Positions 1-8,983 of a stretch of DNA of 64,000 bases are shown here, in pieces. The position numbers and the translations under genes are program-made. The notes beneath the pieces were generated by a model. That model ran no database searches. It was given only the letters and a program-made list of their open reading frames with translations, and was not told where the DNA came from. Positions within the stretch are counted from its first letter, which is position 1, and the number at the start of each line of letters is the position of its first letter. Origin of the DNA: Ensifer sp. MPMI2T. GTDB lineage: Bacteria; Pseudomonadota; Alphaproteobacteria; Rhizobiales; Rhizobiaceae. The DNA is taken from contig NZ_SRXN01000004.1 of the NCBI RefSeq assembly GCF_004827385.1, positions 62,001 through 126,000 on the forward strand, read 5' to 3'.

Positions 1-1
1 T

Positions 2-1081
2 GGCCCTCGCTACTGCCCGTCGATCGAGGACAAGATCGTTCGCTTCGGCGAGCGCGACGGCCACCAGATTTTTCTGGAGCCGGAGGGGCTGGACGACGAT
101 ACGGTTTACCCCAATGGCATTTCGACCTCGCTGCCCGAGGAAGTCCAGGATGCCTTTATCCGAACCATCCCAGGATTGGAGGAAGTGACGATACTGCAGC
201 CCGGTTACGCCATCGAATATGATCATGTCGACCCGCGGGAGCTGCAACTCTCGCTGGCGGTGCGGAAGGCGCCTGGCCTGTTCCTCGCCGGCCAGATCAA
301 CGGCACGACCGGTTATGAAGAGGCAGGGGCCCAGGGTCTAGTCGCGGGACTGAATGCCGCGCTCGCCGCCTTGGGCCGCGCACCGTTCCATTTCAGCCGC
401 ACCGATTCCTATATCGGCGTTATGATCGATGACTTGACGTCGCGTGGCATCGCCGAACCCTATCGGATGTTCACATCGCGCGCCGAGTATCGGCTGTCGC
501 TGCGAGCCGATAACGCCGACATGCGGCTGACGCCGGTCGGTATCGATCTGGGCCTGGTGGGCGAGACGCGTCAGCAGCGCTTCGAAGAGTGGAAGGGTCG
601 TTATGAGAGCGGGCGCGCGCTGTTGCAATCCCTCTCGGTGACGCCGACTGAGGGCAAGCGGTTTGGCCTGAAACTCAATCAGGATGGCCAGCGTCGATCG
701 GCCTTTGAGATCTTGTCTTACCCCGAGCAATCGATCGAGGGATTGAAGCCCCTGTGGCCGGAACTCGACGCGATCGACGGGCGCGTCGTCGAGGCGCTGG
801 AGATTGATGCTGCCTATGCGGTCTATATGGAAAGGCAGGCGTCGGACATTGCCGGCATTCGCCGCGAAGAGAGCACCAGCATTCCGGAAGACTTCGACTA
901 CAGTCTGCTGCCGGGATTGTCGAATGAGTTGAAGCAGAAGCTCGCCCAACAAAGACCGCGCAATCTTGCACAGGCAATGAAGGTCGACGGGATGACGCCG
1001 GCCGCCGTGTCGCTGATCCTTACCTGGCTGAAGCGCCAGGATCGTGAAGAGCTGCGTGTGGCGAGGCAAGCCGTACAATGA
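2..1081 (+). CDS. mnmG: tRNA uridine-5-carboxymethylaminomethyl(34) synthesis protein MnmG, 3' part
   Basis: The frame is open from base 2, so the gene begins upstream of the window; 359 C-terminal residues are present. With MnmE, MnmG makes the cmnm5 or related modification at wobble U34 of several tRNAs, using FAD, NADH and a folate C1 unit. The visible part starts with the [11 protein letters not shown] segment typical of the family, continues through the [20 protein letters not shown] region, and ends with the helical C-terminal domain that binds tRNA and MnmE. The FAD-binding N terminus (roughly 260 residues, judged from the usual length of about 620) is outside. Its stop overlaps the rsmG start as ATGA, implying translational coupling. 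The mnmG-rsmG-parAB order is the classic alphaproteobacterial origin-proximal arrangement. Identification is secure. Confidence 0.97.
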   Translation, partial: GPRYCPSIEDKIVRFGERDGHQIFLEPEGLDDDTVYPNGISTSLPEEVQDAFIRTIPGLEEVTILQPGYAIEYDHVDPRELQLSLAVRKAPGLFLAGQINGTTGYEEAGAQGLVAGLNAALAALGRAPFHFSRTDSYIGVMIDDLTSRGIAEPYRMFTSRAEYRLSLRADNADMRLTPVGIDLGLVGETRQQRFEEWKGRYESGRALLQSLSVTPTEGKRFGLKLNQDGQRRSAFEILSYPEQSIEGLKPLWPELDAIDGRVVEALEIDAAYAVYMERQASDIAGIRREESTSIPEDFDYSLLPGLSNELKQKLAQQRPRNLAQAMKVDGMTPAAVSLILTWLKRQDREELRVARQAVQ

Positions 1082-1719
1082 AAACGAGTCTGGCCGGAAG
1101 CTTGAACGGATTGCGTGTTTCACGTGAAACGGTCGAGAAGCTAGAGCACTTTGGTGCCTTGTTTCAGAAATGGGCGAAGTCGATAAACCTCGTGGCGCCG
1201 TCGACACTCGAGGATTTATGGCGGCGTCATATTCTCGACAGCCTGCAGATCTTCCAACTGGCACCGACGCCGAAGATCTGGGTCGATCTTGGCAGCGGCG
1301 GCGGGTTTCCCGGAGTGATAACGGCGATTTGCCTGTCAGAACTTGGGGACGGCTGGGTTCACCTGGTTGAAAGCAACAACAAGAAATGCGCGTTTCTGCG
1401 TGTGGCGCTGAACGAAACCGGCGCCCGGGGCTCTGCGCACCCAATTCGAATCGAAAGCGCGAGTGCAGTCATCCCCCGTTGCGACGCCATTTCGGCGCGT
1501 GCACTCGCCGATCTAAGCCAATTGCTGGATTATTGCACCCCTTGGATGATCGGCGAAGGTGCCAATGCGGTCGCATACTTTCATAAAGGGCGGGATTACC
1601 AGCAGGAAATAGACAAAGCCGTTAGCCGGTTTCAATTCGATCTGGTAAAACATGCGAGTGTCGTCGAGCGAGATTCGGTTGTGCTCGAGATTGCAAATCT
1701 TTCACGTCGGACGAAGTGA
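1078..1719 (+). CDS. rsmG: 16S rRNA (guanine(527)-N(7))-methyltransferase RsmG (GidB)
   Basis: A 213-residue Rossmann-fold methyltransferase that places m7G527 in 16S rRNA using S-adenosylmethionine. The signature [20 protein letters not shown] around residues 38-57 and the SAM-binding motif [11 protein letters not shown] at about 69-79 are both intact. The length is normal for the family. The ATG lies inside the mnmG stop (ATGA), and the stop overlaps or abuts parA, so mnmG-rsmG-parA-parB is probably one transcription unit. The gene body contains a near-consensus parS site (1116-1131), so this sequence also serves chromosome segregation. RsmG loss gives low-level streptomycin resistance in other bacteria (family knowledge, not visible here). 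Confidence 0.96.
   Translation: MKTSLAGSLNGLRVSRETVEKLEHFGALFQKWAKSINLVAPSTLEDLWRRHILDSLQIFQLAPTPKIWVDLGSGGGFPGVITAICLSELGDGWVHLVESNNKKCAFLRVALNETGARGSAHPIRIESASAVIPRCDAISARALADLSQLLDYCTPWMIGEGANAVAYFHKGRDYQQEIDKAVSRFQFDLVKHASVVERDSVVLEIANLSRRTK
1116..1131. promoter_or_regulatory. parS: parS site (ParB/CTP loading site) inside rsmG
   Basis: The sequence TGTTTCACGTGAAACG contains the complete 14-bp palindrome GTTTCACGTGAAAC and matches the bacterial parS consensus at 15 of 16 positions. It lies 1.4 kb upstream of parB, in the codons after the rsmG start. Chromosomal ParB proteins load as CTP-bound clamps at such sites near the replication origin. Placement next to parAB supports a real site rather than chance. 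Confidence 0.9.
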
Positions 1720-1733
1720 TAGGCGAGCGAAAC

Positions 1734-2528
1734 ATGTTTGGCCCCAGAAATCGGATTATCACAATTGCTAACCAGAAAGGCGGGGTCGGAAAAACGACGA
1801 CCGCAATCAATCTTGCGACCGCTTTGGCCGCAATTGGCGAGAAAGTTCTGATTGTCGACCTCGATCCGCAGGGAAATGCCAGCACGGGCCTTGGGATTCA
1901 GCGCCGCGACAGGCTTCTTTCCTCCTATGAATTGATGATGGGAAGCCATTCGATCGGCGAGATCGCTCAGAGCACCGCGGTACCGAATCTCTCGATCGTG
2001 CCCTCGACCATGGATTTGCTCGGCATCGAGATGGAAATCGCGCGGGAATCCGACCGGGTGTTTCGCCTTCGCAAGGCGCTCGCGGCCCATGAGGCCCTCG
2101 CCTATTCCTATGTTCTGGTCGATTGTCCGCCATCCTTCAATCTGCTGACAATGAACGCGATGGCTGCGGCCCATTCCGTGCTCGTGCCATTGCAGTGCGA
2201 GTTCTTTGCGTTGGAAGGCCTGAGCCAATTGCTGGAAACCGTCGATCAGGTGCGTCGGACGGTCAATCCGAGCCTGGATATCCAGGGAATCGTCCTGACG
2301 ATGTTTGATTCCCGTAACAATCTCGCCCAGCAGGTGGTGAGTGATGTCCGCACCCATCTGGGCGATAAGGTCTATCACACTTTAATTCCGCGAAATGTCC
2401 GGGTTTCCGAGGCACCCTCCTATGGCAAACCGGCTATTCTCTACGATTTAAAGTGCGCCGGGAGCCAGGCATATCTGCAATTGGCGTCCGAAGTGATCCA
2501 GCGCGAGCGGCAACGCAAGGCTGCGTAA
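1734..2528 (+). CDS. parA: Chromosome partitioning ATPase ParA
   Basis: A 264-residue deviant-Walker ATPase. The motif KGGVGKTT is at residues 15-22, followed by VDLDPQGNASTGLG (A' motif) and VDCPPSF (Walker B). ParA dimers coat the nucleoid, and ParB-parS complexes stimulate their ATPase to move the origins apart. The ATG at 1734 is preferred because the KGGVGKTT spacing then fits orthologues and AGGCGAGC lies just upstream. An in-frame GTG at 1716, overlapping the rsmG stop, would add six residues and cannot be excluded. parB follows after 33 bases, probably in the same operon. Identification is secure. Confidence 0.96.
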   Translation: MFGPRNRIITIANQKGGVGKTTTAINLATALAAIGEKVLIVDLDPQGNASTGLGIQRRDRLLSSYELMMGSHSIGEIAQSTAVPNLSIVPSTMDLLGIEMEIARESDRVFRLRKALAAHEALAYSYVLVDCPPSFNLLTMNAMAAAHSVLVPLQCEFFALEGLSQLLETVDQVRRTVNPSLDIQGIVLTMFDSRNNLAQQVVSDVRTHLGDKVYHTLIPRNVRVSEAPSYGKPAILYDLKCAGSQAYLQLASEVIQRERQRKAA

Positions 2529-2561
2529 TCGTTTCGGAATTGTAATAAGATTGGATGACAG

Positions 2562-3452
2562 ATGAACGACGACAGCTCCAAAAGGCGTCTGGGCCGCGGT
2601 CTTGCGGCGTTGATCGGCGAAATGGATCAGCCGTTGCAAGGCGGCACCACGTCGCAGACGCCCTTCAATCCCGATCGCCGCGTGCCGATCGAGTTTGTGT
2701 CGCGCAATCCCCGCAACCCGCGTCGCCAGTTTGACGAAGCAGAACTGCAGGACCTTGCGAGCTCGATCCGCCAGCACGGCATCGTGCAGCCGGTCGTCGT
2801 GCGCACCGTTGGTCCTGACCGCTACGAGATCATCGCCGGCGAGCGCCGCTGGCGGGCGGCCCAGCTTGCGGGTTTTACCGAGATCCCGGTGATTGTGCGG
2901 GACGTGGACGATCGCACCGCGTTGGAGATCGCAATCGTCGAGAACGTCCAGCGTTCCGATCTAAACCCGCTCGAAGAGGCCTTGGGCTATGAACAGCTGA
3001 TCGCTGAACACGGCTATACGCAAAACGACCTTGGCGACATCATCGGCAAGAGCCGCAGCCATGTGGCCAACAGCCTGCGGCTGCTGAAGCTGCCCGAACC
3101 GGTGCGCGATATGCTGTCGGACGGCAGCCTGTCGGCCGGCCACGCACGGGCGCTGATCCCGACCTCTGATCCGGTGGCCCTGGCGCGCAATATCGTCGCG
3201 AAGGGGCTTTCGGTGCGCGAGGCGGAGCGCCTGGCGCAGAACGATATCCGGGCGCAGAACGATCCCAATTTCGCCAAGGCGCCGCGCCGTGAGGAGAAGG
3301 ATGCCGATACGCTGGCGCTCGAGCGTACGCTGTCGGACAGCCTCGGGCTCGAAGTTACCGTCAGCCACAAGGCCTCGGGTGGGCACTTGCGCATTGCCTA
3401 CAAGACGCTCGACCAACTCGAAGAGATTTGCCGGCTGCTGGAACGCCGCTAA
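2562..3452 (+). CDS. parB: Chromosome partitioning protein ParB (CTPase DNA clamp)
   Basis: A 296-residue ParB/Spo0J protein. Its N terminus KRRLGRGLAALIG (residues 7-19) is the short ParA-activating peptide. The ParB/Srx CTP-binding domain has the GERRWR box at 93-98 and the ENVQRSDLNPLEEA segment near 127-140. A helix-turn-helix at about 152-176 reads parS, and the C terminus is the dimerisation domain. It should load at the parS site in rsmG and perhaps at the variant sites at 10639, 15969 and 31813. It is the last gene of the plus-strand cluster; the next gene, holA, converges on it across 190 bp in which no clear terminator was found. Confidence 0.96.
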   Translation: MNDDSSKRRLGRGLAALIGEMDQPLQGGTTSQTPFNPDRRVPIEFVSRNPRNPRRQFDEAELQDLASSIRQHGIVQPVVVRTVGPDRYEIIAGERRWRAAQLAGFTEIPVIVRDVDDRTALEIAIVENVQRSDLNPLEEALGYEQLIAEHGYTQNDLGDIIGKSRSHVANSLRLLKLPEPVRDMLSDGSLSAGHARALIPTSDPVALARNIVAKGLSVREAERLAQNDIRAQNDPNFAKAPRREEKDADTLALERTLSDSLGLEVTVSHKASGGHLRIAYKTLDQLEEICRLLERR

Positions 3453-3642
3453 CGCGGAGTATAGCGTAACGTCTTGATTTTTCGAATGATTCTGCGCTTT
3501 TGTGAGAAGGGCAGCGGCGGCGTTTATCCGGCAACTTTCATCCTGCCGATACGATGCGACCAGGCAACCAACAAGGTACTTGCGCAGGGTTCCCCTGAAA
3601 AGCGATGTCGGCGGCTTCAAAACATTGACCGGCAGCGATGTT

Positions 3643-4677
3643 TCAGCGCCGTGCCGATTGAACGGTTATCGCCAGGAGGTTCTGCAGAACGATGCTGTCT
3701 TCCAGGCTCGGTCGTGTGCGGCTTTGATAGATTGTCGCCTGTAGCCGGCTCATTTCCCGCCGGATTGCCGGCCCGGTCCAGTGCCGAAGTGCTGCTTCGA
3801 CGATCGGTTTGCGGCGGAAATGCAGGTTCCTTCCAAGGCTGGCGATCACCTGGCCCGAAGATTGGCGGCTGGCGTCCATTTCAGCGCGCATGGAGTCCAG
3901 TTGCTGGAACTGCCGCAAGCATGCCTGGAGCACGAGAAACGGTGGCGTCTTGGACGTCGTAATCTTCCTCATGGCGTGGAGCAGCGCGTCCACGTCGCCC
4001 TTCAGCACCGCATCGACGGCATCGTCGACAGAAATCGCACTGGCATCGCCGACGATGTCGAGCACATCGCCCTCGTCCGCCATCTCCTTGCCGCGGCAGT
4101 AGAGCGCCAGTTTTCGCACCTCATTGCGCGAGGCGAGACGATCGCCGCCAAGCGCTTCGACCAGGCGCTCGCGTGCGGCCGGGCTCAGTCGGAGCCCCGC
4201 TTCGGCGAGCTCCTGATCGATGAGCGCATGCAGGCTGCGGGCGTCGTCGCTATAGCAGGCGATGGAGGCGATGGAACGGGCTGATTCGCCGGCCTTTCGA
4301 AGGGCAGCGCCCTTCTTGAGGTCGCCAGCCTCGATGATGAGATAGCTGCCGGTGGGCGGCTCAGCGGCAAGGATCTGCAGCGCTTCGGAAAGCGCCTTCT
4401 CGGCGGAGGCGCCACGGATCCAGACGAGCTTCTCGCCGCCAAAAAGGCCAATGGCATTGACCTCATCAAGCAATCGCCCGGGATCCTGCTGGACGTCGCT
4501 CGCGTCGAGCTTGACGACCGCAAACGGGTCATCGAGCGGAATGCCGAATTTTGACGCAAGCAGTGCGGCGCGTTCGGAAACGAGACCGCGATCGGGGCCG
4601 TAGAGCAGGAACAGCCGGTAGCTTCCAGCCGCCTTCTTGAGGAAGCCGTCGAACTCATGCGACTTGATCTCGCTCAT
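3643..4677 (-). CDS. holA: DNA polymerase III subunit delta
   Basis: A 344-residue HolA-type subunit of the clamp-loader complex, which opens the beta sliding clamp during replication. The N terminus (YRLFLLYGPDRGLVSERAAL) is the degenerate AAA+ nucleotide-binding region. The middle carries the LLDEVNAIGLFGGEKLVWIR segment typical of delta, and the C-terminal helical collar has FLVLQACLRQFQQL. Length fits the family. It is the last gene of a minus-strand leuS-lptE-holA cluster; only 12 bases separate it from the lptE stop, so it is almost certainly co-transcribed. This cluster order is conserved in rhizobia, which supports the call despite the weak sequence conservation of delta subunits. Confidence 0.93.
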   Translation of the reverse strand: MSEIKSHEFDGFLKKAAGSYRLFLLYGPDRGLVSERAALLASKFGIPLDDPFAVVKLDASDVQQDPGRLLDEVNAIGLFGGEKLVWIRGASAEKALSEALQILAAEPPTGSYLIIEAGDLKKGAALRKAGESARSIASIACYSDDARSLHALIDQELAEAGLRLSPAARERLVEALGGDRLASRNEVRKLALYCRGKEMADEGDVLDIVGDASAISVDDAVDAVLKGDVDALLHAMRKITTSKTPPFLVLQACLRQFQQLDSMRAEMDASRQSSGQVIASLGRNLHFRRKPIVEAALRHWTGPAIRREMSRLQATIYQSRTRPSLEDSIVLQNLLAITVQSARR

Positions 4678-4689
4678 TCGAACCCCGGA

Positions 4690-5235
4690 TCAGCGGCCGA
4701 GCGCCGCTGCGATGTCGGCGCCGATGATCTCCGCCAGTTCCTTCGCCGCGCGGTTCTCGCCGTCGCGAATGGCGCGAACCTTGGCGAATTCCTGTTGGGG
4801 GAAGTCGACCAGCGCGACGGCCGATCTGTTGCCCGCCCTCACGGTCTCGCCGGTGGCGGTTCTGGTCAGGTTGTAGTCCGCCTTCACGACGACGCGCCCG
4901 GCTCCAGCGTCGTCATCGTCATCGTCATCATCCGTCGTGTCAAACAGCACACCCATGGTCCGGTGCGAGACATTGAGTGCGAGATGGTACTGCGGGTTGA
5001 CCGGCTCGCCAGCGCCGCGTGAAGCGAGGAAGACGAGGGCGTTGCGCACCTCCTGCTCGACGCGGTCGTCGGCCTCTGAGATTTCGATCGAGGCGAGTGC
5101 CACCGATGTCGAGCCGGTGGGGCCGTCCGAGTAAAGCGGCCTTACTTGGCAACCCGCCAAAGCGGTCAGCAGCAGGCCGCCCGCCAGTATCGGAAATGAC
5201 CGGAGGCGAAGGGCGGCTTTATCAGACAACGACAT
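4690..5235 (-). CDS. lptE: LPS-assembly lipoprotein LptE
   Basis: A 181-residue outer-membrane lipoprotein that plugs the LptD barrel for lipopolysaccharide export. The chosen ATG at 5235 gives an N terminus with basic residues, a hydrophobic stretch and the lipobox LAGC (Cys29). A longer open frame upstream lies within leuS and has no signal. The start overlaps the leuS stop by 14 bases, as is usual for the leuS-lptE pair. Downstream residues such as VRPLY right after the lipobox fit LptE. One oddity is a run of eight aspartates in the middle of the protein, encoded by an imperfect GAT/GAC tract (4909-4932). LptE is poorly conserved, so the call leans on the lipobox and context. Confidence 0.88.
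   Translation of the reverse strand: MSLSDKAALRLRSFPILAGGLLLTALAGCQVRPLYSDGPTGSTSVALASIEISEADDRVEQEVRNALVFLASRGAGEPVNPQYHLALNVSHRTMGVLFDTTDDDDDDDDAGAGRVVVKADYNLTRTATGETVRAGNRSAVALVDFPQQEFAKVRAIRDGENRAAKELAEIIGADIAAALGR
4909..4932 (-). repeat. GAT/GAC codon tract encoding eight aspartates in LptE
   Basis: Eight consecutive Asp codons (alternating GAT and GAC on the minus strand, seen as gtc/atc on plus) form a short in-frame trinucleotide repeat. Such a tract could change length by slippage in whole codons, adding or removing acidic residues in the periplasmic domain of LptE. It also resembles an acidic calcium-binding-like patch, although no EF-hand pattern is present. Confidence 0.8.
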
Positions 5236-7852
5236 TGACGATCCTCTGCGGCACGACGATGATCTTTTTCGGGTTGCTGCCGTTGAGCGCCGCTTTGACG
5301 GCGTCGAGAGCAAGCACGGCGCTTTCGATCGCACTCTGATCTGCGTCGCGCGCGATTGTCAAATCGGCGCGCTTCTTGCCGTTGATCTGGACCGGCAGGG
5401 TGATTTCGTTCTCGACGACCAGGACGGGATCAAAGCTCGGCCAGGCGCGCTCGGCGATCAAGCCATCGCCGCCGATTTCCCGCCAGCATTCTTCCGCCAG
5501 GTGCGGCATCATCGGCGCAATCAGATTGATCAGGATCGCAACGGCGTCCTTGACCGCCGCCGTGACGGCGGGATCGGCCTTGCCGCCGGCGACCTGGGTC
5601 AGCGGAGCTGCCAGAACGTTGACGAGTTCGTAGATCCGCGCGACTGCCTTGTTGAAGGCGAGCTTGTCATAGTCGGCTTCGACCGCACGCAGTGTTCTGT
5701 GCGCGGCCTGGGAGATCGCGAGGCCGTCGCCTTCTTTCGCCGGCGAAGCTTCGATTGCTCGCAGGTTTTCAGCGGCCTCGGCGATGAGCCTCCAGACGCG
5801 CTGAACGAAACGATGAGCGCCCTCGACGCCTGCTTCGGACCAGATCACGTCGCGGTCCGGCGGCGAATCGGAGAGAACGAAGAAGCGGGCCGTGTCGGCA
5901 CCATAGGAGCCTATAATGTCGTCCGGATCGACAACGTTCTTCTTCGACTTCGACATCTTCTCGATCGAGCCGATGGCGATTTCCTCGCCGGTTTCGATCA
6001 GATGCGCGCGCCGTTCACCGTCGATTTCCTCGACGTGGACCTCGGCCGGCGTGATCCATTCGCGCTGGGCGCCCTCACCGCGGCTGTAGGTCTCGTGCAC
6101 CACCATGCCCTGGGTAAACAGGCCCTTGAACGGTTCGTCGAGCGCCACATGGCCCGTCACCTTCATCGCGCGGGTGAAGAAGCGCGAATAAAGCAGGTGC
6201 AGGATCGCGTGCTCGATGCCGCCGATATACTGGTCGACCGGGAGCCAATGGTTGGCGACTTTCGGGTCGGTCGGATTGTCCTCCCAGGGCGCGGTGAAGC
6301 GCGTGAAGTACCAGGAGGAATCGACGAAAGTGTCCATGGTGTCGGTTTCGCGCCGGGCGTCCTTGCCGCAATCAGGGCAGGCGACATGTCGCCAGGTCGG
6401 ATGCCGATCGAGCGGGTTGCCTGGCTTGTCGAAGGTCACGTCCGGCGGCAGCGTCACGGGCAGATCCGCCTTCGGCACCGGCACCACGCCGCAGTCGTCG
6501 CAATGGATCACCGGGATCGGGCAGCCCCAATAGCGCTGCCGCGAGATGCCCCAGTCGCGCAGGCGGAAATTGACCTTCCGCTCCGCGCGCGGCGTGCCGG
6601 TGAGCATTTCCTTCTCGAGCCTCGAGGCGACCGTCTCGAACGCTTCCTCCGTCGAAAGGCCGTCGAGGAAGCGCGAATTGATCATCACCCCGTCGCCGAC
6701 ATAGGCCTCATTCTCGATCTTGAAGCTCGCCGCGTCAGCTTCCTTCGGCATCACCACGGCGATGACCGGCAGGCTGTATTTACGGGCGAAGTCCAGGTCG
6801 CGCTGGTCACCGGAGGGGCAGCCGAAGATGGCGCCCGTGCCGTAGTCCATCAGCACGAAATTGGCGATATAGACCGGCAGTTCCCAGCTCGGATCGAGCG
6901 GGTGCTTCGCGCGAATGCCTGTATCGATGCCTTTCTTTTCGGCCGTTTCGAGCGCAGCGAGCGAGGTACCGGCGCGCCGGCATTCCTCGCAGAAGGCCTC
7001 AATCTCGGCATTCTTGGCGGCGGCTTCCTTGGCGAGCGGATGGTCCGCCGAAATTGCCAGGAACGAGGCGCCGAAGAGCGTATCGGGGCGCGTCGTATAG
7101 ACGGTCAGTTCCGTCGTTCCGTCCGGAACGGTCGCAGCATTGAGCTCCCACCGCACCAGCAGGCCCTCGGAGCGGCCGATCCAGTTCTTCTGCATCAGCC
7201 GGACCTTTTCCGGCCACTGGTCAAGCCGGTCAAGCGCGTCGAGCAGATCTTGGCTGAAATCGGTGATGCGGAAGAACCATTGCGTCAGCTCGCGCTGCTC
7301 TACCAATGCGCCGGAACGCCAGCCGCGGCCGTCGATCACCTGCTCGTTGGCGAGCACGGTGTTGTCGACCGGGTCCCAGTTGACCTTCGACTGTTTGCGG
7401 TAGACGAGACCCTTCTCGAGGAAGTCGAGGAAGAGATGCTGCTGGCGCTGGTAATAGGCCGGGTCACAGGTGGCGAATTCGCGGTTCCAGTCGAGCGACA
7501 GGCCCATCACCTTCAACTGCGCCTTCATCGAGGCGATGTTCTGATAGGTCCAACTTGCCGGATGCACGCCGCGTTCCATCGCAGCGTTTTCCGCCGGCAT
7601 GCCGAAGGCATCCCAGCCCATCGGATGCAGCACGTTGAAGCCGCGGGCGCGCTTGTAGCGGGCGACGACGTCACCCATGGTGTAGTTGCGCACGTGCCCC
7701 ATGTGGATGCGGCCCGAGGGATAGGGGAACATCTCGAGCACGTAGTATTTTTCGCGCGGATCGTCGTTGCTGGTCTCGAAGACCTTGCCTGCTTCCCATT
7801 CCTGCTGCCAGCGCGGTTCGGCATCACGCGGATTATATCGTTCGGTCGCCAT
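5222..7852 (-). CDS. leuS: Leucine--tRNA ligase
   Basis: An 876-residue class Ia aminoacyl-tRNA synthetase that charges tRNA-Leu. The HIGH motif appears as HMGH (residues 50-53, in [17 protein letters not shown]) and KMSKS is intact at about 632-636. The CP1 editing domain lies between them, with [10 protein letters not shown] and the GCPSGDQRD segment. Two paired-cysteine clusters (CDDC, CPDC) in the zinc-ribbon region are present. Length is normal for bacterial LeuRS. It is the first gene of the minus-strand leuS-lptE-holA cluster. The 5' gap toward yggS contains an interspersed repeat, so the promoter must lie in the about 140 bp next to the start. Confidence 0.98.
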   Translation of the reverse strand: MATERYNPRDAEPRWQQEWEAGKVFETSNDDPREKYYVLEMFPYPSGRIHMGHVRNYTMGDVVARYKRARGFNVLHPMGWDAFGMPAENAAMERGVHPASWTYQNIASMKAQLKVMGLSLDWNREFATCDPAYYQRQQHLFLDFLEKGLVYRKQSKVNWDPVDNTVLANEQVIDGRGWRSGALVEQRELTQWFFRITDFSQDLLDALDRLDQWPEKVRLMQKNWIGRSEGLLVRWELNAATVPDGTTELTVYTTRPDTLFGASFLAISADHPLAKEAAAKNAEIEAFCEECRRAGTSLAALETAEKKGIDTGIRAKHPLDPSWELPVYIANFVLMDYGTGAIFGCPSGDQRDLDFARKYSLPVIAVVMPKEADAASFKIENEAYVGDGVMINSRFLDGLSTEEAFETVASRLEKEMLTGTPRAERKVNFRLRDWGISRQRYWGCPIPVIHCDDCGVVPVPKADLPVTLPPDVTFDKPGNPLDRHPTWRHVACPDCGKDARRETDTMDTFVDSSWYFTRFTAPWEDNPTDPKVANHWLPVDQYIGGIEHAILHLLYSRFFTRAMKVTGHVALDEPFKGLFTQGMVVHETYSRGEGAQREWITPAEVHVEEIDGERRAHLIETGEEIAIGSIEKMSKSKKNVVDPDDIIGSYGADTARFFVLSDSPPDRDVIWSEAGVEGAHRFVQRVWRLIAEAAENLRAIEASPAKEGDGLAISQAAHRTLRAVEADYDKLAFNKAVARIYELVNVLAAPLTQVAGGKADPAVTAAVKDAVAILINLIAPMMPHLAEECWREIGGDGLIAERAWPSFDPVLVVENEITLPVQINGKKRADLTIARDADQSAIESAVLALDAVKAALNGSNPKKIIVVPQRIVNVVV

Positions 7853-8178
7853 GTCTTTTCGATGTTCCGGAAATTCTTAGGGGCGCTCAGGCACCCTCAT
7901 GATAGTTGGGGTGACCTTCATCACGAAACCGCTTGAGCGTCAAGTTTTGAAGGGGTTGGCAGTGCACTTTGGCCATGTTTAGGAGCGCGATCCGGCCACT
8001 GTAGCGCCGCGCGTCTCATCAGTCGCGCAAAGGACACTGTAGCACTTTGAGTTGCTGCATGTTTTGCCCTTAATCCGCGGGCGATTTAGGAAACATGCAG
8101 TGGGCCTTGGCAAGCATCGCAAGTTTCAATAAGCGGCAGGGAAGGTTTATCGTGGTCTTCGCACATGGGAGCGCAAGG
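7853..8178. other. Intergenic region between leuS and yggS
   Basis: A divergent gap of 326 bp. Its right half (7998-8103) is an interspersed palindromic repeat described separately. The left about 140 bp should hold the leuS promoter, but no unambiguous -35/-10 pair was recognised. No RNA gene was seen. Confidence 0.5.
7998..8103 (+). repeat. Interspersed palindromic element, type A, copy 1
   Basis: Two adjacent hairpin modules. The first has GCCGCGCGTC opposite a GTCGCGC-type arm. The second runs from CTGTAGCAC through TTGCTGCATG to AACATGCAGT, closing on CTGCATG/CATGCAG arms. Related copies are at 18602, 22270 (partial), 29860 and 33275. This copy lies immediately upstream of yggS. Confidence 0.8.
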
Positions 8179-8838
8179 ATGGAAGTGCAGGAGCGGTTGA
8201 ACGATGTCGTGAGCCGGATTCGCGCCAGCGAAAAAGCGACAAAACGGGCGGGCGACGCCGTCACTCTCGTTGCCGTGTCGAAAACCTTCGATGCCGATGT
8301 GATACGTCCGGCCATTGCCGCTGGCCAACGCGTGTTCGGTGAAAATCGCGTCCAGGAGGCAGAGCGCAAATGGCCAGCGCTCCGTCTGGAGACGCCCGAT
8401 GTCGAACTGCATCTGATCGGCCCGTTGCAGTCGAACAAGGCCGCCGACGCAGTTGCACTCTTCGATGTCATCGAGACCATCGATCGCGAAAAGATTGCCC
8501 GGGCGGTCTCCGCCGAGATGAAGCGGCAGGGCCGCAATCTTCGTCTCTATGTCCAGGTCAACACCGGTCTTGAACCGCAGAAAGCCGGCGTCGCCCCAGA
8601 AGACACCGTCGCCTTCGTCGAACTCTGCCGCATCGAACTGGCGATGAAGATCGAGGGCCTGATGTGCATTCCTCCGATCGACGAGAACCCCGGCCCGCAT
8701 TTCGCGCTGCTTGCGAAGCTTGCTGCCGAATGCGGTCTCGACAAGCTCTCTATGGGCATGTCCGGTGATTTCGAGACCGCGATCGCTTTCGGCGCCACCA
8801 GCGTCCGGATTGGCTCGGCGATCTTCGGGGCGCGCTGA
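8179..8838 (+). CDS. YggS/PLPBP family pyridoxal phosphate homeostasis protein
   Basis: A 219-residue single-domain PLP protein (alanine-racemase-like TIM barrel) that buffers PLP and affects amino acid balance; the family has no proven enzymatic reaction. The PLP lysine is in VAVSKTF (about Lys35). FGENRVQEAERKW, HLIGPLQSNK (partner of the PLP ring) and the C-terminal LSMGMSGDFETAIAFGATSVRIGSAIFG phosphate-binding loop are all present. The ATG at 8179 follows GGGAGCGCAAGG and matches the normal protein start; an upstream extension to 8095 runs into a repeat element and is rejected. The gene stands alone. Confidence 0.94.
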   Translation: MEVQERLNDVVSRIRASEKATKRAGDAVTLVAVSKTFDADVIRPAIAAGQRVFGENRVQEAERKWPALRLETPDVELHLIGPLQSNKAADAVALFDVIETIDREKIARAVSAEMKRQGRNLRLYVQVNTGLEPQKAGVAPEDTVAFVELCRIELAMKIEGLMCIPPIDENPGPHFALLAKLAAECGLDKLSMGMSGDFETAIAFGATSVRIGSAIFGAR

Positions 8839-8983
8839 GATTTTCGCATTCGCGGCCGCCTCAGTCGCGCCCCAGATACCCTATTACCCTTTCGTCGGGG
8901 TTCTCGTTTGCTTCCATTGGCCTATCTTCTCTGGCCGAGGAGCCGGGCATCGTCCGGGAAAAGTCAGTGGGAGGAGGACGGAT

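Noticed and set aside
3474..3962. 162-codon plus-strand frame downstream of parB
   Set aside because: Mostly antisense to holA, with no ribosome site or recognisable domain.
5501..7936. An 811-codon open frame antisense to leuS
   Set aside because: leuS is intact with HMGH and KMSKS; the antisense frame is a mirror of GC-rich codons and shows no domain.
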